Source: Glebionis coronaria (taxonomy: Eukaryota; Streptophyta; Magnoliopsida; Asterales; Asteraceae). Taken from it: DNA of 64,000 nucleotides. Below are positions 24,546 through 36,092 of this stretch, in pieces. The notes beneath the pieces were generated by a model. That model saw only the letters and a list, made by a program, of their open reading frames with translations. It had not been told where the DNA came from and did not search any database. The stretch covers positions 24,701,224 through 24,765,223 of the forward strand of contig CM046876.1 in assembly GCA_025667525.1 (NCBI GenBank). Direction: 5' to 3'. Both the position numbers and the translations under genes were made by a program. How positions within the stretch are numbered: position 1 is the stretch's first letter; every line of letters begins with the position of its first letter.

Positions 24546-24983
24546 TTAGCACTTTTAATAAACTCAAACAACTCATATATATTCAGGGGTAGCACGTTTT
24601 ATATTGTACATCCACTTGTTATATACAAATTCATATTCTTATTAAGATACGTGCATGATATGATAACATAGGAAAATAGTTGCAAGGGGTCAAATCGTAA
24701 CCTACTTTTTTAAATATTTAGTCTCATATGTAAGTGCGTATTATGGGAAGCTTCTTAGAAAAACTATATACAAACAAAATCAAAAAGAATAAATGAAGCT
24801 TTGAATATACACAAAATTAACCCCCCAAAAACAGTTATTTGGGTTATTCTTTATTTGCACATTACCAATACTAATACATTTACAAGAAACTATAAGCTTC
24901 CTGTGCACAAATCAAATGCATAATACATCACATAACAAAGGTTGCAGCTTCTTAATTTGGTATCAATAAATCCGATCTGAATT

Positions 24984-27900
24984 TCACTCAGGCTGGACAT
25001 AGCCTTGCTGTAAAAGTACAAAAATATATCACAAATTCACAATAACATCTAGTGTTCATATATATTTAAAAGCAGATGTGATGAGCATGAGTCTGAGTCT
25101 GGATTTTAAATCACAAAATGACATGTTACCTGTGTGCGTTTATCGTCTTTGAAGCTATGGTTACGAATTTTCAGCTCCCCTCTACTTGTGGTCAACTCAT
25201 CTAATATTTCAGCATCGCACATTGCCACGTCGATTTCATTGTTCCCCCCAGATGCATTATCCATTTCCTGAATTTCTTGATCATGTTAACAATGATACGA
25301 AACAAGGCTAATTGTGATTATGGATTTGAGAAGTTACCCTGAGATGGAAGCTTGGGCCGCGTGATGGACTACCCACGATTTCCTCATACTCAGCTGCATC
25401 TAGTTCTCTTAAATGTTGAAGTTGGAACAATTTTGGTAGAACATGTTGTCGTATGCTGATAAGAAGAAAGAAAGGTACTGGGAAGAGAATGCCAGCCACA
25501 GGAATCCATGTCACACCAAAACACACCATGAAATAAACAATTTGGATGACTGTAAATATAACTATGCTTCTAAATGGTACAGACTCGACGAAAGAAGCAT
25601 GAACTTTCTCCAGAACCCTGTCATTATTTTAACAAAAAACCATTAATATAGAAAGTGCATGTACAAAGAAACTTGATTACCAGTGAAATTTTACAACACA
25701 TGTAATTAATTATAATAGGTCTTAGACGGGTTTTTTTTTATTATCTTAAACTGGAAAAATGGGTCAAATTTTAGAAATAATTTGTGGAACAAATTGAAAG
25801 TAGTTCGCAAAATGCATTCATAAATCACTTTAATTCAAAGGTTTACACTATTAAATTACTAGTGTTTTGTCATAATACTTGTAAAAAAATGGAATGATAA
25901 ATGACAAAAGAAAAAAAGGTTCTCTTCGGTCAATCCAACCGGCGTTAACCTGTTTTGACCCGTTACCCAACCTATCCATGCTGCCATTGTTATAAGGAGG
26001 ATTTAAGAGCTTACTTATATCTCCTACTGTAGGGGACAAATAGAAGCAATATTCTTTCCCAAAACTGGTTTCCGGGAAGACTGTCAACGGCCATGTAAGC
26101 AAAATAGCCCCATAGAACTGACGTTGGTATTAGCTTGATAAGTGGCATAGCGCATATAGATCCTGCTAAAAGAAGTGATTGCAGCAGATTGCTGACCCTC
26201 TGCTCGTTAACTCGAACAGGTAAATTGGCATCAATATGCTCATCAGGATTAAAATTCCCTTGTGCATTCTGGATTCCATTTTCTACTTTCATAACTGCAT
26301 CCTGCAAGTCTTTCAGTTCATTTAGTATTGCAGGTGACTGCAATGGAAGAACACCAATTTAATAACGTGAACGAAAAAAATATCTAAATTGACTAGAAAA
26401 TGGTTACAAAGTATGCTACAGTAATGAGTAGGATGAAGATTTACAATTGGGGAGCTATCGAGTTCAATAAAAACGGTTTGCATCTTGTTGTAGATCTCTG
26501 AATTGCTAGCTTTCCGCCTTATGCTTTCCTTAGCACTCTCTACCAGTTTCTTTCTTATAAACTGGTTAAGCAATTGCATTAATGAATTAGAACAAATAAC
26601 CTTAACCAAGTGGTAATAACTCGGAAAACTTCTGTTCCTTTTCATTTTTGTGAGGACTTGCCTGTTTCTTGAGTACAGCTAAGCTTTTCGTGTGCATTGG
26701 TGATTGAGGCAAGACACCATTTGACGGAGGTAGTCCTAACAATCCGCAAAGCAATGTCTGTGACAATATTAACAATATATAAAATTGGCTTTCTTGCCTA
26801 AAAGGTTCATAATAATAAGGCAAAACAGTATGGTTACCATGAATCCGAGCAAAAGAATGTCATAATGGTAGGCTGAAGGGTTCTTAAGATTAAAGTCTTT
26901 TTGCTGAGCCAATTGTGAAGCAACGGTATGATCGAAGAAGTAAAGTCCAGCAATCATAAGAGCTGGGATGATGGCTGCCAAGATGTACACGGAAGGAACG
27001 TTGCCCATATCCTGTAAGTCAATCAACAGAGTAACTAGTTTTAAGTTGTTCTTTATCACCATTCTTGAAATATAATTTGCACTTTTGTACATTGATTACG
27101 GTCCAATGGTATGTAGATTTGGATTCCCATAAAAGTGGACTAAATAGCCTTCTCGGAACTCCAGATGGGATGTCGCTTGGAACAGCGAATGAGAGTGCCG
27201 TCCACACTACAACCATTAACGGAACTCCATAGTCTGCTATGAAACTTCTAAGGTTTCCTATATTAAATATACCAGTTGCATTTAAATATGATCTGACAAT
27301 TAAACTTTATCAACTATAATTGGGAAATAACTTTTATTTGTTTGCATTCACCTATACCACCATGATCTTGCTTTCCTGCTTTTTAACGCAGTGTATAAAA
27401 GACCAAATGAGAATACAATCGCCAGAAGACCATTTGTGTAAAGCCATTGAAACTGATACTTCAAAATATTTGGGTCCTCATTTTTAGGAACGTTGAACTC
27501 GCCCACCAGTCCCTATGCAACCAAACCACAACCAATTTTACCAAAGCTTGAACCAATAAAAACGAAACAATTAGATTAGTATGGATATTTACCTTGATAG
27601 CTTCTTGAATGAAAAGAACAGAAATTAACATCCCAAAAGTTTCCCCTGCAATCCTCGTAAACCTATTGATTATAGCACATGCATTGAAAATTGCCAAAAG
27701 AAACAGCAACATGGCTGTCCAAGTGCATACCCTGCAAAAGTTATGTCAATATTCGCTGGTCGTAAGACATTGGAACAATAAGAATCAAATAAATGCTCAA
27801 ACTAAGATCTTCAATAAAAATAAACTACAGTAATTACCACCCACACCAAGCCAAGAACAGCTTTTGCCCCAAATCCTGCCTTCCTTTAGCAAAGTTATAC

Positions 27901-28476
27901 AAGTAAGTGTACATTATAACAGTAGGTTCCGCAACTCCTAGTATGAGAAGAGGTTGTCCACCAAGTATCGAGTGTATGATACCACACATAGCAGTAGAAA
28001 TCAAGGTTTCAACAGTGCTTAAGCTTCCATCTACACAAAAAGAACCATGAAGTTAGCTTACAAGATCATTAGGTATATATCCTATCATCTAACAGTCTCT
28101 GATACGGAGTATTTTCATATATATCTATCTATTTAAAGACCTGTATCTCTGCTAAGTTGCTCTCCAAATGCAATGACAGGTAGCGCTGAAGCAAAAAAGA
28201 TGTATGTAGTCGGGGCTAGTATCCTACAGATACAATTATGATTTAAGTGATGATTAGTATCTTGAACATGTAGTCATATAGTAGTAGGCCACATCTGTGA
28301 GGATCTAGTCATATTGCTAAATCATCAGCTGGTTTTGATTATTTATGTAAAAAATGAAGTTAAGTAAATTACCCTACTCTAGAGCTGATACCGGGAGTCC
28401 AATCTTGTTTATAGCATAACACTCTTCCTCTAACATCCTGCGCGATCCCTCTGAATGGGGACTTGATATACTCCAT
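24984..28476 (-). CDS. BOR4-like boron (borate) efflux transporter, 13 coding exons
   Basis: Encodes a multi-pass SLC4-type anion exporter that pumps borate out of cells at the plasma membrane. Coding exons (minus): 28373-28476, 28141-28223, 27838-28030, 27593-27731, 27352-27512, 27091-27257, 26838-27011, 26662-26757, 26445-26561, 26015-26337, 25338-25617, 25130-25267, 24984-25007. Family motifs: [14 protein letters not shown] (about residues 86-99), [75 protein letters not shown], and [17 protein letters not shown] near the C-terminus. That last motif and an [11 protein letters not shown] segment fit the BOR4 clade better than BOR1. About 668 codons, close to the family size. Two oddities: a GC donor after exon 8, and a reading-frame break at the exon 5/6 junction (see findings), so functionality is uncertain. 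A TTTCAG two bases upstream of the ATG suggests a 5' UTR intron. Confidence 0.9.
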
Positions 28477-29032
28477 TCCTGAAATCATATAGAGACGCCC
28501 GGTTTAAACTAACTGTACTTATAAGATCCATACTTAACACAAACAGATTCAGAATTTTTTTTTAATATTCATATATAGTTTTCCAATTTCATCAACTAAC
28601 ATGAGCTGAATCAGTTTACATGTAAATGATTATCTTTAGATTCAATAAGAACAAAAGTAAAACTCATATGACTTGCTAGAAAAACCATGATTCACAAGCA
28701 TACTTTTGTACCAAAGATATACATGCTATCAAGTCCCATAAAATCGATGAATCTACTCAACACAAATTAAAATTTACACTATTTGCATTAAACTTACAAA
28801 CAACACAAAAGTAGCTAGAAAAAAAAAATCAGGAATGATGTATAATAAGAGAAACAAGAAATATAAGTGTTGGTACTTATAAAATGTTGGAAGTCAACCT
28901 TTCATGGCAACACATACATGTGCCGGGACACTCTCTATCTACTGTCAAACTTTGCCTATCCTAGGACCAGGGGCCCACACTGTACTTATAATGACATCAC
29001 TTATTACAAATAGGCTCATGTTATAAAGACCC
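28477..29032 (-). promoter_or_regulatory. Upstream region of the BOR gene
   Basis: Non-coding. It should contain the 5' UTR (probably with an intron ending TTTCAG just before the ATG) and the promoter. I see no specific boron-responsive element. The palindromic repeat at 29033 begins about 560 bp from the start codon, so transposon DNA lies close to the promoter. Confidence 0.4.
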
Positions 29033-29632
29033 CTCCTAAAATACAATTGGTACCCCTCCTGTTTTTTGAATTTTTTTTAATTTTTTTTATTTTTTTTTAA
29101 TTTTTATAATTTTATTTATGTTATAAAACTGGGATCCTGAAAATACGGAATAAAAATTATAAAGTTTAATAGGTCTAAAGTAACAAACAGACAAAAATAC
29201 GGAACCGAAACTGATAAAAAAACTGTGCAGAACTATAAACTAGGGGACAAGGGGACAAAAAGTACAATTTTTTTTTACTTTTTTGTACTTTTTTGAATAT
29301 AGGGGGGGTATTAATAGTAGTACCCTTACAAATATTTTATGGTCTTGTTACCAATACTCTCTTACCCCAAAAAGTACAAAAGGTACTTTCAATACCCTTT
29401 TGTCCCCCTGTAACAGTACAACACAATTTTATGTCAGTTTCTGTTCCGTATTTTTTGACAGTTTACTGTTTTTGACATGTTAAACTTTATATTTTTCATT
29501 TCGCATTTTCCGTTTCACAGTTTTATAACAAAAATAAAATTATAAATATTAAAAAAAATAAAAAAAATAAAAAAAGTAAAATAGTTAAGAAGTATTAGAA
29601 TCCATTTAGGAGGGTACCAATAACCACCCCAT
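29033..29632. repeat. 600-bp palindromic (foldback) repeat
   Basis: Two arms of about 290 bp lie head to head with a centre near 29330. Left arm landmarks GACCCCTCCTAAAATAC, TTATAAAACTG, ATACGGAACCGAAACTGA and GGGGACAAAAAGTAC are mirrored on the other strand in the right arm (GGTACCCTCCTAAATG, TTATAAAACTGTGAAACGG, ATACGGAACAGAAACTGA, GGGGGACAAAAGG). The arms have diverged by roughly a quarter. The short open frames inside are not genes. The same arm occurs alone at 12080-12372. Confidence 0.7.
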
Positions 29633-30336
29633 ATTTTAACATGTTGATTCTTATTTTTTTAACTTGTAGGCTAAGCATTTGATCTAAATCGAACCAGATC
29701 AAACCAAAAACATTCAAAATCCTCTATTTAGGATCAGACCTAAATTATCCGGTTCGATTCAATCTAGTCTTAAATTTATTTATTTTTTTGATAAATCAAC
29801 TGACACATCTATTGTCTTCAATCAGTCAACTAACATATTTCTCAATTTAACTCTTTTTTTATTCATTCAAGTAAAAATCAAATATTATTTTGAGATATTC
29901 GAAATATAAATATGAACAATAATGCTTATAGGAAAGGAGTACTACGATTATGCTGAACTTTAGACCGGTACTTTGACCGGGTGCGGTGGAAGATTACTAG
30001 CGTTGTATTTGTTACAGTATTTTTTAATTCTTACGTTATGAAAAAAGTAAATACATATTAGAGAATGAAAAGAGAAAATTGAAAGATGTTCATTGCTCAT
30101 TTTTATTGCACCATGACCGATTATGATTAGGAATTTTTCTTTTATTCCATTTGATTCATGGTGTTTGATTGTTATTAATAAATGGAACTTTATTCAAGGT
30201 TAATGATCTTGGAGAGACAAATCAAGGTATTGGATTTATTGTATGGTAGGTAACAGCGTAGGGGTTTCTTTATATCCAGGTATCTTTGACCTTTGCTTAT
30301 TGTCTTCCTTTTATTGGTATCATAAGCTCTTCTTTT
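29633..30336. other. Intergenic
   Basis: AT-rich; no gene or classified repeat seen. Confidence 0.4.
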
Positions 30337-31990
30337 TTGGAACCGGCAAATATTATTAAAATAAAAGCAAACCCGACTAGCAAGAAACTAGACGAGCCAC
30401 AAAAGCATTACAAATACAAAAAGGGGGAAATTAACCATTCAGACCATACAACATGACCACAACTCCATCTATGCTTTAGCCAAAAAAACATCAGTGAAAC
30501 AATGCAATCAAACACCTTAGCCGGAGAAGACATGACACCGTTGAAAAGCCTATCGTTTCTCGCCCGCCATGTACACCAAAGAGCACCATAGAAGATGGAG
30601 GTGATAATGATAGTCTTTTTCTTCGAGCCACGCCCCCACTCAGCCGCAAAATCAATGATCTCCTTAACCGAATTGAACTCCTGCCACGGAATTCCCATCC
30701 AAGTAAACAGTCGGTTCCAGATATTCTTAGCAAAAGGACACTTAATCAGGAGATGGCTTCCTGATTCCCCTCCATTGATACACGCAGAGCATAACGTAGA
30801 TGGGCTTATGATGCCTCGCCGATCCAGAGCCAACAAAGACGAGATACGGTCTAATCTAGCCTTCCACACAAAGCAGTTAACCTTGATAGGGATCGAATTT
30901 AACCAAGGAAAATTTCCATCACAAATCTAGTGAGAAGAATGCTCGATCATGTTCCTAAGGAGGTTAACACAAAACTGCCATTCACCACAAAGTTTGAAAT
31001 CTAGTCCGACCCGTTATCTCTTCTTCTAATAACCTCGACCCTAGGAATGCCGATATTGTTTAGGGCCTCACCACTTCTATCGATGCTTCTCCAAACACCA
31101 GGAAGGTAGCTGGAAGACAGATCTCCGTTTCTGGTCTGATAAGAGTCATGGAGACCCTTAATTATGCGCACCCACAGAGAATTGGGCTCCATGGAAAGAC
31201 GCCATCTCCATTTGGCTAAGAGGGTGAGGTTAAGGGCTTTTATCGAGCTAAGGCCTAAACCTCCCATCTCTTTAGAAACAATAACACGATCCCATGCAAC
31301 CCAATTGATTCCATATTTATCACTTGACCCACGCCATAAAAAAATTCTTCTAAGTTTTTCCATGTCCTTAATAACTCCAACTAGTGTCGCAAGATAGAAA
31401 AAACGAAAGTAGGAAGGCTTCCAAGGATCGATTTTGCAAGGATAAGGCGCCCACCAAAGCTAATGGTATTAGCTTTCCAATTAGAAAGTCTAGAGATAAA
31501 TTTATCAAACACCGGCTTCTAAGAGGTTTGTGTTTCATAATAGCACCCACAGGAACTCCAAGGTAAGTAAACAGAAGCGAGGCCGGTTCACATCCAAGAG
31601 GGGTAGCCCAATTATCCACATCATTATCATCCACCCCAATTCCAAACACCTTTTACTTGTTAAAATTCACTTTGAGACTGGAAGAGAAATAGAAACATCT
31701 AAGAATTCTCGCGAGATTGGCAATGTTGTTGTTAGACCATTCGCCAATGAAGAACGCGTCATCGGTATAAAACAGATAAGAAACCTCCAAATTTGAAACT
31801 GGAATCTTAACACCTTTAAAGATATCTTTATTAACTGCCTCTTTCATAGCCACGTTTAATCCTTCCATAACCATATTAAAAAGAAAAGGGGAGAGTGGAT
31901 CTCTTTATCTCACCTCTTTTTGCATGGAAAACTCCAAGGTGGGACTCCCATTGACAAGAATAGAGGCTCTAGCCGAATCCAAACACCCTC
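30337..31990 (-). pseudogene. 5'-truncated LINE (L1-type) with broken reverse transcriptase
   Basis: Read on the minus strand in order: DPLSPFLFNMVMEG (about 31857-31900, preceded by a stop codon where RQG is expected), the catalytic YTDDA box near 31760 (YADD in active L1), FTYLGVPVG near 31560, a REP-like MEKLRRIFLWRG...GGLGLSSIKALN stretch (31001-31363), and the zinc-binding domain common at the LINE C-terminus (LDRRGI..., C..C, H, C pattern; 30408-30869). Several stop codons and frame changes break it. The 3' end TTTTATTTTAATAATATTTG followed by a short A-run (about 30337-30360) is typical of plant LINE tails. The endonuclease and 5' end are missing. Confidence 0.85.
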
Positions 31991-32008
31991 TAATCCATCC
32001 TCTCTTGT

Positions 32009-32328
32009 ATTTTGTTTTTATTTAGAAACTTAAATATTAGTATAGGTGTCAAGTTTAGGGGAGGATTGTTGGGAATAAAATTAGCTAAGTCACTTGGCCG
32101 CTGACAAAGGGATTTTGGACGCTGACAAGAGTAATTGAGGCGCTGACAGATTGAGCACTGACAAGACAAATCAAGGCGCTGACAAAGGAAATCCCAATTA
32201 CAAAACAACTGCTTAGTCAACACGTTTTGTATATATAGGAAAGATATGTTCAACATTGTATTCTCTATGTTTGTCTTTTCCTAGAATAGTTGATAAGTTG
32301 ATTATTTTTCAAGACTCCTTATGTTATA
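32009..32328 (+). repeat. 320-bp direct repeat, copy 1 (retrotransposon 3' end plus LTR start)
   Basis: About 97 percent identical to 34153-34472 by eye (eight or nine differences) and exactly the same length. It contains a purine tract TTTAGGGGAGGA followed by TGTTGGGAATAAAATTAG (LTR start, 32067) and a TATATATAGG box, so it is the end of the internal region and the first half of a Copia-type 3' LTR. It stops at GTTATA, where the Helitron-like insert begins. Confidence 0.8.
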
Positions 32329-34152
32329 CTAGCAGGGTACCCGCGCGATGCGGCGGCGGGTACCCTGTGAATAAATTCTTTGGCGCGATAATTTGTTTTT
32401 CTTAGTTATAACTTTTGAATCGATAGTTTTCATCTAAAAATATTTCCTAAAAACATAATTTTAATCGAGGGATATTAATTACTTTTGGCGTTATAGTAGG
32501 GTACTTGCGCATTGTGACGGCGGATACCTTGTAATCAAATCTTTTGTCTAAAAATATTTTTCAATCAAATGGTTTCAGTTATAATAGTTTTGCGTATGGC
32601 GAAATTTTTTGTGGATTCTTAAAACCATTCATCTCGATCTCGTCAAATAATCTCGTCACTTTGTCGCGTCTCTTCACGTCACATTGTTTTAAAACTTGAC
32701 ATATATAAATATTGGGCTCAATCCAAAACATTTGTCATCATCAACATTAGTATCTTTAAAAAATACGAGCATCCCATTTTTTGGAATAAGAAAAATTGAA
32801 TTTTGTTTTCAAAGAAGTGCAAAATTGAATTTGAATACGTGCATCTCATTTTTTGACTTGTATGAGAGCAATGCACGTCCCTCCTATATGAAAAAATGTA
32901 CACGGACCAAACACCATCAAATACATTGAATTGGTGCAAATTAGAGAAACCAACCCAACACCAATGATCACACAATTAACATATATGTCGGGCCAAGCTA
33001 CCAAGTTAGATCCTGGTCCATTCATAAGATTTAGAAGTATAAGAATCTCTTCATTGTGGCATTGGTGTAATTAAATATAAGATAAAGACATTACCTGTAA
33101 AGTCAAAAGAGTATTAATGAAATTTCATGTATTTAACTTTAACCTAAAAAACTATTATAATTTAGTTTACCAGTCGCTATTCTCGCATCTCAATTTCTCT
33201 CCCTCTGTAAGTCATTACCACCAATCATCTTTTAGTCACTCCCCCATTTTGTTAATTATTAATTTATGAAACAAAAATCAATGAATGATCATCACTACAT
33301 TTATGGATCTAAATTGCAGCCGCGATTCTCCTTTTATTCATAGTTTCACACAATCGCCAGGTGACAAGAGTTTTAATGGATCGGTTCTTTATTTTTTTTC
33401 GTGGATCTAATCTACAATATTAGTTAACTGTTCCGCTTCTATTTTTTCAAGGTTAGTTTTTTCCTCAACAATTTTAATATATAAAATTGATCAATTATAT
33501 ATATAGAAAACACATGTTTTTAATATGATGAAGTTGTTGCTATTGAATGGCTGGATGTGTTTATCACCGACAACATGTGTGCGTTTCTCATCGCCGGATT
33601 GTGGTCGTCTGTTTTTTCAGATAATCATCGGATTGTGTCCACCAGATCTGGTCGGAGTTGGTGGAGGTCAGGAGGAGATGCGACTATCAGGGAATAATCA
33701 CAAATTGATCAGGATAAGGTAAACGAAACACTATATACATCTCTTCATCAAGATATAACAACCACTGAGTGGTTTTTTTAATCACAAAGTCGACGATTAT
33801 ACATATACAAAGCAATAAAAAAATAGACCCATAGACATGTTTAAAGTGTAAATTTATGATTAGTTTTAAAAAAATAGGTTGAAGTGACATTTGTACAATA
33901 TGTTGTTTTATTTGTAAATTATGGTAAGAGGGTGTTTTTTGTATAATATTAATTATAGTATTAAATGTAATATGTTATTGTAAATTTTTTTATGTTTGTT
34001 ATGGTTATACATATGCATTAATATATTGTACTACTTAAAACATGTTTTATTTTGTGTATTAAAAAAGGTACAACATGTTGATTTAGTGGTACCTCTTAAT
34101 TTTTTTGTATTAAATATGAGAGAAGGTCTAATTTGCTTTATAAGGAGTATAG
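32329..34152 (+). mobile_element. Helitron-like insertion
   Basis: Begins CTAGCAGGGTACCCGCGCGA and ends TTTATAAGGAGTATAG, resembling plant non-autonomous Helitrons (ACTA-type 5' end with a CCCGCGCGATGCGGCGG block; 3' end with CTRR-like AGTATAG). The 5' 60 bp recur in diverged form at about 32498-32545 (GTAGGGTACTTGCGCATTGTGACGG, shortened here), an internal duplication of the end. No helicase is encoded. A 65-codon frame at 33525 is not convincing; the part from 33180 to 33720 could be captured host sequence. Confidence 0.5.
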
Positions 34153-34472
34153 ATTTTGTTTTTATTTAGAAACTTAAATATTAGTATAGGTATCAAGTTT
34201 AGGGGATGATTGTTGGGAATAAAATTAGCTAAGTAACTTGGCCGCTGACAAAAGGATTTTGGACGCTGACAAGAGTAATTGAGGCGCTGACAGATTGAGC
34301 ACTGACAAGACAAGTCAAGGCGCTGACAAAGGAAATCCCAATTACAATACAACTGCTTAGTCAACACGTTTTGTATATATAGGAAAGATATGTTCAACAT
34401 TGTATTCTCTATGTTTGTATTTTCCTAGAATAGTTGATGAGTTGATTATTTTTCAAGACTACTTATGTTATA
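34153..34472 (+). repeat. 320-bp direct repeat, copy 2
   Basis: Second copy of the 32009-32328 segment, starting right at the 3' end of the Helitron-like insert. The LTR begins at 34211 (TGTTGGG) and here continues past GTTATA into AAAAGGAGGTTTTAG. Confidence 0.8.
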
Positions 34473-35472
34473 AAAGGAGGTTTTAGGGTTCATTATTAAT
34501 ATACGTTCTTAACACTTTCATTGTACCTCATCGTTTATCAATACAAGTGAAAGTTTGGTACACATTGTTTTTTGCTTTGTTCTTCGTTCTAAGTGTTAAT
34601 TCCGTATAACACTTAGATTTTCATAAACACAAAGTTTCTTACGTGTTATACTTGATTTAATCTCAGCTGACGGCTGGGGGTCAATGTGCTCTAATACTAA
34701 TTGTGGAGTCTATGGATCGTTAGACTCAATGGTTAAGAACCATTCTATCTAGGATAATCAACATTCATATGATGTTAATCATAGCAGAATAGAACATTGA
34801 TTAGTAACAAGATGTTACGAACAAGATAAATTTCCTCCTAACGATTGCTTGTATTAATGATTAACAAACAACCACTAGGCATGTATAAATCCCACACCTA
34901 GTACATGAACTCTACTTTAGGTTTACATTATGAATGAATTGATATGTAAAACCTACGGTCTTTGTTTTCATTATATACTAGAAAACATAGCTTACAAAGA
35001 AAGCTAAAGTAATAAAAAGACTCCACCGACTTGTTCTTTTGTAACTTGTACACTTTAGCCCTTGTCTTCTTATTTTGTTGTTTTTGACGCATCAACTCAT
35101 AATTTCGACCCAACAATCTTCCCCTAGTTGATAATGTCAAAAGCACTTCCCCTTAAGCGCGCATTCTTTGTAAAACATATAACACCAAGGATCAACAAAT
35201 TGCATTATGTATACTTCTTCCCCTTTTTGACATGATCCAAATAGGGGTCTTGTATGTAAGCAACCTTGATTTCGACCACTACTAACCAATATCACACTTC
35301 TAACCCAAGTTTTAACTTCTAAAATTTCCCTCCGTGAAGCACAAGTCATGCATTATAATGAATTTGAGAAATAGAAAACTTACATTAGTTGTAATAATAC
35401 TTGAGCAGTAGGAAAAATCTTCACCTCATTGTCATATGTGAATGACTAACACTATCAATTTAGCTTCCCCTT
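34473..35472. other. LTR remainder and old retrotransposon flank
   Basis: The Copia-type LTR continues to roughly 34600-34650 (end not resolved). Beyond this is non-coding sequence; ATCTTCCCCTAG at 35108 and CTTCCCCTTTTTGAC at 35217 look like minus-strand polypurine tracts of decayed elements. Confidence 0.35.
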
Positions 35473-35839
35473 TGTTAGCCCTCTATTTTATATAGTCGAA
35501 CAAGAATGTAATAGGTCATCTTAGTCGTTAAAGGTCTTGTTAAAAATAGGTTAGCCGGGTTAACCGGGCTTGGACTTTAAGCTAATATTGTATAAGTTAG
35601 GGGCTCTAAGCCCAAATACAAGTCAAGCCCGACCCAAGAACAAGCCCACGAAGGCCTATTAAGGCGTGGTTATATAAACCCTCTTCCATGTGTGGAAGAT
35701 GGTGTTGGTTACCATTTACTTTCTCTCTCTAAATGTGAAAACCTTCCACCATCTCTTTACTTTCTCTCACTACTTTCTCTCTCTAACTTCTATCTATTTC
35801 AATCATATGTATTATGCTATGGATTAATTGGGATTAACA
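35473..35839 (+). repeat. 5' LTR of gag-only Copia
   Basis: 367 bp, TGTTAGCCC...GGGATTAACA. A TATATAA box at 35671-35677 is followed directly by a stem-loop TCTTCCA/TGGAAGA (35682-35699), then a CT-rich stretch. Confidence 0.75.
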
Positions 35840-35840
35840 T

Positions 35841-35854
35841 TGGGTATCAGATCC
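35841..35854 (+). promoter_or_regulatory. Primer-binding site of gag-only Copia
   Basis: TGGGTATCAGATCC two bases after the LTR, a variant of the tRNA-iMet complement TGGTATCAGAGCC. Confidence 0.7.
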
Positions 35855-36092
35855 TATAGTAGATAGGTGATTGAAGATTCGTGGTTAACTTTTTATTGAT
35901 TTCGTGTGGTTTTTATACAAAATGCCTCACGTTCTAAATATTTTTCGTGTTTTTTCACCTTAAATCTTTCTTAAATATTCTTACATAGTTGTGGTAGGGA
36001 TTTGAGTTACTTATTTTTGGTGATAAACACAAAAAATTTTGATCTTTTAGCTTGATTTTGGGGTAAAAAATCAAAACCGTGCATTTTCATCC

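Noticed and set aside
27259..27292. A 20-nt microexon in the BOR gene (ATC...CTG)
   Set aside because: It would keep the frame but needs a following intron of only 15 nt, too short to be spliced.
33525..33722. 65-codon open frame inside the Helitron-like insert
   Set aside because: No recognisable domain, no extension into exons; possibly captured sequence but not supportable as a gene.
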